11,569 nt of DNA, from assembly GCF_946222815.1 (NCBI RefSeq), contig NZ_CAMJRK010000046.1, forward strand, positions 1 to 11,569. Direction: 5' to 3'. This stretch comes from an uncultured Leuconostoc sp. Lineage in GTDB: Bacteria > Bacillota > Bacilli > Lactobacillales > Lactobacillaceae. Below are positions 7,135-11,569 of this stretch, piece by piece. The number at the start of each line of letters is the position of its first letter. The stretch's first letter is position 1. The position numbers and the translations under genes are program-made. The notes beneath the pieces were generated by a model. It had not been told where the DNA came from. It did no database searches and saw only the letters and a list, made by a program, of their open reading frames with translations.

Positions 7135-7737
7135 ATGTGGCCAGGAGTTATAGAACAAACAGCTAACGGACGTGAAAGTTATGATTTACCTTCACGATTG
7201 CTAAAAGATCGTATTATTTTGGTTCAAGGTGAAGTTGAAGACAGTATGGCAACTTCAATTGTTGCCCAATTACTATTTTTAGAAGCCCAAGATCCTACAA
7301 AAGAAATTTCAATGTATATTAATTCACCAGGTGGGTCTGTTACGGCTGGTCTTTCAATTACAGACACGATGAATTTTATCAAAGCACCAGTGACAACAAT
7401 TGTTATGGGCTTGGCCGCTTCAATGGGCACAATCATTGCTAGTTCTGGTGAAAAAGGACATCGTTTTATGTTGCCTAATGCTGAATACTTGATTCATCAG
7501 CCTATGGGTGGTGCAGTTGGTGGTACACAACAAACTGATATGGCTATTATTGCTGATCAGTTGACTAAAACACGTGCTAAATTAAACAAAATTTTAGCTG
7601 ATGCATCTGATAAGGATTTGGAAACAATTGCGCATGATACAGAACGTGATAATTGGATGAGTGCTGAGGAAACGTTAGCATATGGCTTTATTGATGGGAT
7701 TCTATCAAAAGCTGGTGAAAAGCCAGTAACAAAATAA
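7135..7737 (+). CDS. clpP: ATP-dependent Clp protease proteolytic subunit
   Basis: ClpP is the serine peptidase barrel (family S14) that degrades proteins unfolded by ClpX, ClpC or ClpE. The product has 200 residues. The catalytic triad is visible: Ser96 in GLAASMG, His121 in LIHQPMGG and Asp172 in TERDNW. The processing region YINSPGGSVTAG at 61-72 is intact. Ser-to-His spacing (25) is standard, but His-to-Asp is 51 rather than the 49 I recall for Bacillus and Staphylococcus ClpP; the two extra residues lie in the handle segment after HQPMGGA. The N-terminus (MWPGVIEQT) is about two residues shorter than the usual form. AAGGAG at 7119-7124, ten bases before ATG, supports this start. The gene has its own upstream control region and ends at a strong terminator, so it can be expressed alone or by read-through from whiA. 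Confidence 0.97.
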   Translation: MWPGVIEQTANGRESYDLPSRLLKDRIILVQGEVEDSMATSIVAQLLFLEAQDPTKEISMYINSPGGSVTAGLSITDTMNFIKAPVTTIVMGLAASMGTIIASSGEKGHRFMLPNAEYLIHQPMGGAVGGTQQTDMAIIADQLTKTRAKLNKILADASDKDLETIAHDTERDNWMSAEETLAYGFIDGILSKAGEKPVTK

Positions 7738-7792
7738 ATCGCAGTAGAAAATTATTGTGATAGTTAACTTAATTGAGTCATTTTAATTATTT

Positions 7793-7827
7793 AGTCCGGA
7801 ATACTTTGATCGTATTCCGGGCTTTTT
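7793..7827 (+). terminator. Rho-independent terminator of clpP
   Basis: CCGGAATAC (7796-7804) pairs perfectly with GTATTCCGG (7812-7820) over a seven-base loop, and three more pairs including one wobble extend the stem to 7793-7823. TTTTT at 7823-7827 follows directly. It lies 56 bases after the clpP stop codon. Confidence 0.9.
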
Positions 7828-7854
7828 GACTATAAAATATATCTATGTTAAAAG
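7826..7854 (+). promoter_or_regulatory. candidate ldhD promoter
   Basis: TTGACT (7826-7831, 5 of 6) and TAAAAG (7849-7854, 4 of 6) are 17 bases apart, and TGT immediately before the latter gives an extended -10. The -35 overlaps the T run of the clpP terminator. Transcription would begin near 7861, with a leader of about 75 bases that contains the inverted repeat at 7875-7892. Confidence 0.45.
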
Positions 7855-7874
7855 CTTAATAATTTCATTTATTT

Positions 7875-7892
7875 ACGTGCAAAACTGCACAA
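7875..7892. promoter_or_regulatory. inverted repeat before ldhD, Rex-operator-like
   Basis: GTGCA (7877-7881) and TGCAC (7886-7890) form a perfect repeat around AAAC. The core GTG-N8-CAC has the same spacing as the NADH-sensing repressor Rex site (TTGTGA-N6-TCACAA), with 8 of the 12 consensus bases matched over 18 bases. Rex control of lactate dehydrogenase is known in other Firmicutes. The left half is poor, and the site lies downstream of the candidate promoter, so the call is tentative. Confidence 0.3.
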
Positions 7893-7925
7893 AATAAGGT
7901 AAAATGAAGGTGCAGTATAAAATAT

Positions 7926-7930
7926 GGAGG
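7926..7930 (+). promoter_or_regulatory. ribosome binding site that sets the ldhD start
   Basis: GGAGG is five bases before the ATG at 7936. It lies inside the codons that follow an earlier in-frame ATG at 7924, so that earlier ATG cannot be the start; it would add four residues (MEDI) absent from the family. Confidence 0.85.
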
Positions 7931-7935
7931 ACATT

Positions 7936-8931
7936 ATGAAAATTTTTGCGTACGGAATACGTGATGACGAAAAGCCATCACTTGAAGACTGGAAGTCAGC
8001 TCATCCCAATATTGAGGTTGGCTATACACAAGAATTGCTAACAGCTGAAACAGCAGCATTAGCTAAGGGCTCAGCTTCAGCTGTGGTTTATCAGCAACTT
8101 GATTATACACGTGAAGCTTTGACGGCTTTGGCTGAAGCGGGTGTTACTAACTTATCATTAAGAAACGTTGGAACTGATAATATTGATTTTGAAGCAGCCA
8201 AAGAATTCAATTTCAACATCTCAAATGTGCCAGTATATTCACCAAATGCTATTGCGGAACATTCGATGATTCAGTTATCACGTTTGTTACGTCGTACAAA
8301 AGCGCTTGATGCAAAAATTGCTAAGCACGATCTACGTTGGGCACCAACAATTGGCCGTGAAATGCGTATGCAAACAGTTGGTGTTATCGGTACTGGTAAT
8401 ATTGGCCGTGTTGCAATTAAAATTTTGCAAGGATTTGGCGCAAAAGTAGTTGCCTACGACAAGTTTCCAAATGCTGAAATTGCAACACAAGGTTTGTATG
8501 TTGATTCATTAGATGAACTATATGCACAAGCTGATGCAGTGTCACTATACGTACCAGGTGTACCTGAAAATCACCATATGATTGATGCAACTGCTATTTC
8601 AAAGATGAAAGATGGCGTTGTTATTATGAACGCATCTCGTGGTAATCTAATGGATATCGATGCTATTATCGATGGTCTTAATTCTGGTAAAATTTCTGAT
8701 TTTGGTATGGATGTTTATGAAGAAGAAGTTGGTTTGTTCAACGAAGATTGGTCAGGTAAAGATTTCCCTGATGCTAAGATCGCTAACTTAATTTCACGCG
8801 ATAATGTTTTGGTTACACCTCATACAGCCTTTTATACCACAAAAGCGGTGCTTGAGATGGTCCATCAATCAATGGATGCAGCTGTTTCTTTTGCTAATGG
8901 CGAAAAACCTTCAATTGCTGTTAAGTATTAA
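7936..8931 (+). CDS. ldhD: D-lactate dehydrogenase
   Basis: The cytoplasmic enzyme reduces pyruvate to D-lactate with NADH and so regenerates NAD+ at the end of the phosphoketolase fermentation. The product has 331 residues and, from memory, is close along its length to the Leuconostoc mesenteroides enzyme (MKIFAYGIRDDEKPSLE start). The NAD fold motif GTGNIG is at 152-157, Asp175 follows in AYDK and selects NAD over NADP, and the catalytic residues R235, E264 and H296 (in TPHTAFYTTK) stand at the family positions. The ATG at 7936 is chosen for its GGAGG and its fit to the family; an ATG at 7924 is rejected. The gene is preceded by the clpP terminator and a promoter candidate, so it starts its own transcription unit. 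No terminator separates it from the membrane protein gene 82 bases downstream. Confidence 0.97.
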   Translation: MKIFAYGIRDDEKPSLEDWKSAHPNIEVGYTQELLTAETAALAKGSASAVVYQQLDYTREALTALAEAGVTNLSLRNVGTDNIDFEAAKEFNFNISNVPVYSPNAIAEHSMIQLSRLLRRTKALDAKIAKHDLRWAPTIGREMRMQTVGVIGTGNIGRVAIKILQGFGAKVVAYDKFPNAEIATQGLYVDSLDELYAQADAVSLYVPGVPENHHMIDATAISKMKDGVVIMNASRGNLMDIDAIIDGLNSGKISDFGMDVYEEEVGLFNEDWSGKDFPDAKIANLISRDNVLVTPHTAFYTTKAVLEMVHQSMDAAVSFANGEKPSIAVKY

Positions 8932-9013
8932 TATCAGGACATTTTCGACCTTTATTATGGCTGATTATCGTTAAATAATTAGGTTATGTAGGTAGAATCA
9001 GTAAGGGAAAATT

Positions 9014-10252
9014 ATGAGTATTAAAGCAGATGGCCAAAAATGGGCCACAAAAGAGTCACAAGCTAAACGTAATGAAGAATATGCACGCAAAGCTTCAGAA
9101 AACACACCAGTAACATTTAGTGGTGCAACTGAACTGAAATTGAAAGATTTTTTCTTTAAAGTATTATCAGGATCAGCACAAGGGATACTAATTGGTGTTT
9201 TGCCGGCTGCAGTCATGAAGTACATTATTCAGTATTCTGGCTTGGGAACCACAGCATTTGGGGCAAATTTAAGTGCCATTTTAACTTTATTTACATCACT
9301 TATTCCATTTTTGATTGGCATGGCAGTTGCGCTGCAATTTAAAATGAAGAGTTTAGATGTTGGTGTTGTGGCAATCGCAACCGCAGTTGCTTCTGGTTCA
9401 ATCCGATGGGCACAGGCGCCAACTGGATTTTTAAACCCAGTGACTGGGCTACGTTCAGCAGCACCAGCCAATATCTATATCGCTAGTGGTGCTGGGGATG
9501 TCATTAATGCAATGATTGTAGCTGCTATAGCAGTATTTGTAACATGGTTAGTGTCTCGCTATCTCAAAGGTTTTGGTTCCGTTGCGATTATATTGAGCCC
9601 AATTATCGTAGGTGGTGGCGTAGGTTTAATTGGAAAAACAATTGCACCCTATGTTGGCGATGTCACTACTTGGATAGGTAATCTTGTAGAAACATTTACT
9701 AAATTTGCACCAATACCAATGGCAATCTTAATTGCTATGGCTTTTTCAATTATTATTATTACGCCAGTTTCAACTGTGGGAATTGCTTTAGCAATTTCCT
9801 TATCTGGCATTGGTTCTGGTGCTGCAGCTATGGGTGTTGTTGCCACGACAATTGTATTGTTAATCAATTCATGGCGGGTTAATAAGCCAGGTGTCACAGT
9901 GGCGATTGCATTAGGTGCCATGAAAGGCATGATGCCTTCAGTCTTTGCTAAACCAGTGACGATGCTGCCATTCTTATTGGCTGCAGCAATTTCTGCTATA
10001 CCAGTTGCCTTGTTTAACATTCAAGGGACACCAACAACAGCTGGATTTGGTTATATTGGTTTAGTTTCACCTATTCAATCAATGGTAAAAGACCCCAATG
10101 TACCGGCAACTGTTATGAATCATTTTATTAATCCTATGATTGCTATAGTGGCTTGGTTAATTGTACCAATTGTGGCAGGATTTATTGCACAATATATCTT
10201 TAGTAAATTATTGAAATTATATGTACCGTCAGATTTTCAACAAGAACTATAA
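9014..10252 (+). CDS. PTS EIIC-like membrane protein (PTS_EIIC_2 type)
   Basis: This 412-residue protein has a hydrophilic charged N-terminus of about 45 residues followed by roughly ten hydrophobic segments (about 47-68, 85-108, 115-130, 157-180, 187-210, 233-250, 252-285, 294-310, 315-335 and 372-397), with Gly- and Ala-rich loops such as SPIIVGGGVGLIGK. I assign it to the PTS subunit IIC family called PTS_EIIC_2, judging from this pattern and the FFFKVLSGSAQGILIGVLPAA opening. No substrate can be inferred. There is no EIIA or EIIB domain in the protein (it contains no Cys at all) and no such gene next to it, so whether it does group translocation is open; it could be a transporter or sensor that has lost that role. 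AAGGG at 9003-9007 is six bases before the ATG. It may be read through from ldhD, since no clear promoter or terminator lies between, and it ends at a strong terminator. Confidence 0.7.
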   Translation: MSIKADGQKWATKESQAKRNEEYARKASENTPVTFSGATELKLKDFFFKVLSGSAQGILIGVLPAAVMKYIIQYSGLGTTAFGANLSAILTLFTSLIPFLIGMAVALQFKMKSLDVGVVAIATAVASGSIRWAQAPTGFLNPVTGLRSAAPANIYIASGAGDVINAMIVAAIAVFVTWLVSRYLKGFGSVAIILSPIIVGGGVGLIGKTIAPYVGDVTTWIGNLVETFTKFAPIPMAILIAMAFSIIIITPVSTVGIALAISLSGIGSGAAAMGVVATTIVLLINSWRVNKPGVTVAIALGAMKGMMPSVFAKPVTMLPFLLAAAISAIPVALFNIQGTPTTAGFGYIGLVSPIQSMVKDPNVPATVMNHFINPMIAIVAWLIVPIVAGFIAQYIFSKLLKLYVPSDFQQEL

Positions 10253-10261
10253 ATTAACAAC

Positions 10262-10300
10262 TAATATGAAGACCACTGATGGTCTTCATATTATTTTTTT
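10262..10300 (+). terminator. Rho-independent terminator of the EIIC-like gene
   Basis: TAATATGAAGACCA (10262-10275) pairs perfectly over 14 bases with its complement at 10280-10293 around a CTGA loop. Seven T residues follow at 10294-10300. It begins ten bases after the stop codon. Confidence 0.93.
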
Positions 10301-10319
10301 CGAATAAATTAAGAGTCAG

Positions 10320-10349
10320 TTTAAATTTTGTGCAATTGTAGTGTATAAT
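10320..10349 (+). promoter_or_regulatory. promoter of yqeG-yqeH
   Basis: A perfect TATAAT at 10344-10349 lies 18 bases after TTTAAA (10320-10325, 4 of 6 to the -35 consensus). It follows the preceding terminator by 20 bases. Transcription would begin near 10356, about 27 bases before the preferred yqeG ATG. Confidence 0.6.
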
Positions 10350-10382
10350 AAGATAGAATAAATAAATTGGATGATGGTCTTA

Positions 10383-10919
10383 ATGCGCTTAGAGCACTTT
10401 ACGCCAACCTATATGGTTGAACGAATATATGATTTAACAGTTGAAGATTTGAAAAAGCACGGGATAAAAACAGTGCTAGCAGATTTAGATAATACGTTAC
10501 TGGCATGGAATAACCCAGAGGGAACACCTGAATTGCGACAATGGTTAACTGATTTGTGCGATGGCGGCATTGCGGTAATTGTTGTATCCAATAATACGAC
10601 AAAACGCGTGGCAAAGGCTGTTGAACCGCTTGGGGTTGAATTTGTGGCATGGTCATTAAAGCCCTTACCACGAGGCATTCTACATGTACTTAGAACGCAT
10701 CATTTGAAGCGGCAAGAAGTTATCATGGTTGGTGACCAAATGTTAACGGATATTTGGGCTGCACATGGTGCGGGTGTCAGAAGCGTATTAGTACAACGCT
10801 TAATTGAATCAGATATGTGGCAAACGTGGATAAATCGTAGTATTGAAAAACAAGTGAAAAAAATTGTTTTTAAATCACATCCACAGTTAAAATGGGAGAA
10901 AACACTTCGTGACGACTGA
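10383..10919 (+). CDS. yqeG: YqeG-family HAD IIIA-type phosphatase
   Basis: YqeG is a small cytoplasmic phosphatase of the HAD superfamily; its physiological substrate is not settled in bacteria, though the family is related to the yeast phosphatidylglycerophosphate phosphatase Gep4. All HAD motifs are present in the 178-residue product: nucleophile motif DLDNT (Asp34, Asp36), Ser69 in VVSNN, Lys93 in SLKPLPRG, and the acidic metal-binding VGDQMLTD (Asp118, Asp123). There is no cap-domain insertion, as expected for type III. In-frame ATGs also occur at 10371 and 10374. I prefer 10383 because a weak GATGG lies five bases before it and MRLEHFTPTYMVERIY fits the family N-terminus, but a 182-residue version from 10371 is possible. 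The end overlaps yqeH by 11 bases. The yqeG-yqeH order is conserved in Firmicutes. Confidence 0.92.
   Translation: MRLEHFTPTYMVERIYDLTVEDLKKHGIKTVLADLDNTLLAWNNPEGTPELRQWLTDLCDGGIAVIVVSNNTTKRVAKAVEPLGVEFVAWSLKPLPRGILHVLRTHHLKRQEVIMVGDQMLTDIWAAHGAGVRSVLVQRLIESDMWQTWINRSIEKQVKKIVFKSHPQLKWEKTLRDD
10894..10898 (+). promoter_or_regulatory. ribosome binding site that sets the yqeH GTG start
   Basis: GGGAG inside the end of yqeG lies ten bases before the GTG at 10909. No ATG occurs in this frame before the zinc-finger cysteines, so this site supports the GTG. Confidence 0.65.
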
Positions 10920-11569
10920 ATTAATAACGGACGAGTATGTTCAAGAACAATTAAATGAAGGATTACGCTGCATCGGCTGTGGCGCCATTATGCAAGTATT
11001 AGACGCATCAAAAGCGGGTTATTTACCGATGAGTGCACTAAAAAAATCTATTGATAGCGAAGAATTATTATGCCAACGTTGTTTTAGGTTGCGTCACTAT
11101 AATGAAATTCAGCCTGTTGAACTAACAGATGATGATTTTTCGCGGCTATTACATCAAATTTCAGATGCAAAGGCATTGATCGTTTATGTGATAGATGTTT
11201 TTGATGTCACAGGTTCTGAAATAGCTGGGTTACCACGTTTTGTTGGACAAGATAATCCGATTTTGGTAGTCGCGAATAAAGTTGATTTATTGCCAAAATT
11301 GCTTAATAAAAATCGTTTAAAAAATTGGTTACAAGCTGAATTGAAATCCCAAGGGATTAAGCCAGTTGATATTTTCTTAACGTCAGCAACGCATCCAAAA
11401 AATCTTGATGACTTATTAGATACAATTGATAGTTATCGTGAAGGCCGTGATGTTTATGTCGTAGGCGTGACCAATGTTGGTAAATCAACGTTAATCAATC
11501 AAATAATTAAATCAGGAACAGGTGTTCAGGATTTGATTACAACATCACGCTTTCCAGGCACTACATTAG
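10909..11569 (+). CDS. yqeH: ribosome biogenesis GTPase YqeH, 3' end outside window
   Basis: YqeH is a circularly permuted GTPase needed for assembly of the 30S ribosomal subunit. The first 220 codons are present; the Bacillus protein is about 365 residues, so roughly the last 40 percent lies beyond the window. A C4 zinc finger comes first (C21, C24, C55, C58, the last two in CQRCFRL). The GTPase motifs follow in the permuted order G4-G5-G1-G2: NKVD at 123-126, TSA at 158-160, GVTNVGKST at 186-194 and the switch segment TTSRFPGTT at 211-219. The start is a GTG supported by GGGAG upstream; it gives about 20 residues before the zinc finger, longer than the few residues in Bacillus. It overlaps yqeG by 11 bases in another frame, so the two are very likely translationally coupled. 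Confidence 0.95.
   Translation, partial: MTTELITDEYVQEQLNEGLRCIGCGAIMQVLDASKAGYLPMSALKKSIDSEELLCQRCFRLRHYNEIQPVELTDDDFSRLLHQISDAKALIVYVIDVFDVTGSEIAGLPRFVGQDNPILVVANKVDLLPKLLNKNRLKNWLQAELKSQGIKPVDIFLTSATHPKNLDDLLDTIDSYREGRDVYVVGVTNVGKSTLINQIIKSGTGVQDLITTSRFPGTTL

Noticed and set aside
7924..7935. Earlier in-frame ATG for ldhD
   Set aside because: It overlaps the GGAGG that serves the ATG at 7936 and would add residues absent from the LdhD family.
9649..10020. 123-residue open frame on the minus strand inside the EIIC-like gene
   Set aside because: Antisense shadow of Ala/Gly/Val-rich membrane segments; low-complexity Ala/Ile repeats and no ribosome binding site evidence.
1..11569. Mobile elements, CRISPR arrays, tRNA or rRNA genes, phage or defence genes
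   Set aside because: Nearly all sequence is taken up by recognised core genes; no terminal inverted repeats, transposase, spaced direct repeats or RNA gene hallmarks were seen in the gaps.

Overview
The window looks like a housekeeping stretch of a Leuconostoc chromosome (Lactobacillales, heterofermentative lactic acid bacteria). The strongest evidence is the D-lactate dehydrogenase gene. Its 331-residue product matches, as I remember it, the Leuconostoc mesenteroides enzyme along nearly its whole length, and the catalytic residues fall at the family positions R235, E264 and H296. The sequence is AT-rich, and the gene set and order (uvrB-uvrA, yvcK-whiA-clpP, yqeG-yqeH) are typical of low-GC Gram-positives. 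Enough residues differ from the remembered L. mesenteroides LdhD that this is probably another Leuconostoc species; I cannot name it.

Layout. From 1 to 4640 lie the 3' part of uvrB and a complete uvrA, the damage-recognition half of nucleotide excision repair. From 4641 to 5099 is a gap that carries one probable 40-codon gene on the minus strand, a 14-bp palindrome and weak promoter candidates; the rapZ (yvcJ) gene that usually precedes yvcK in Firmicutes is not there. From 5100 to 7018 are yvcK and whiA, overlapping by one base. The 116 bases before clpP hold a CIRCE-like HrcA operator followed by a second palindrome. clpP ends at a strong terminator. ldhD (7936-8931) follows, with a candidate promoter and a tentative redox-operator-like inverted repeat, then a PTS EIIC-like membrane protein (9014-10252) that ends at another strong terminator. 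From 10383 to the window end are yqeG (HAD phosphatase) and the 5' part of yqeH (ribosome-assembly GTPase), overlapping by 11 bases behind their own promoter.

How the genes work together. Most are unlinked core functions: DNA repair, cell-envelope and division control (YvcK, WhiA), protein quality control (ClpP), the NADH-recycling step of fermentation (LdhD), a possible sugar-uptake protein, and ribosome assembly (YqeH). I found no mobile element, CRISPR array, tRNA, rRNA or defence island, and no evidence for an undescribed multigene system. The points worth a second look are local: UvrA lacks one conserved zinc-binding Cys pair, clpP carries a CIRCE-like site, rapZ is missing from its usual place, and a small basic protein gene sits there on the opposite strand.
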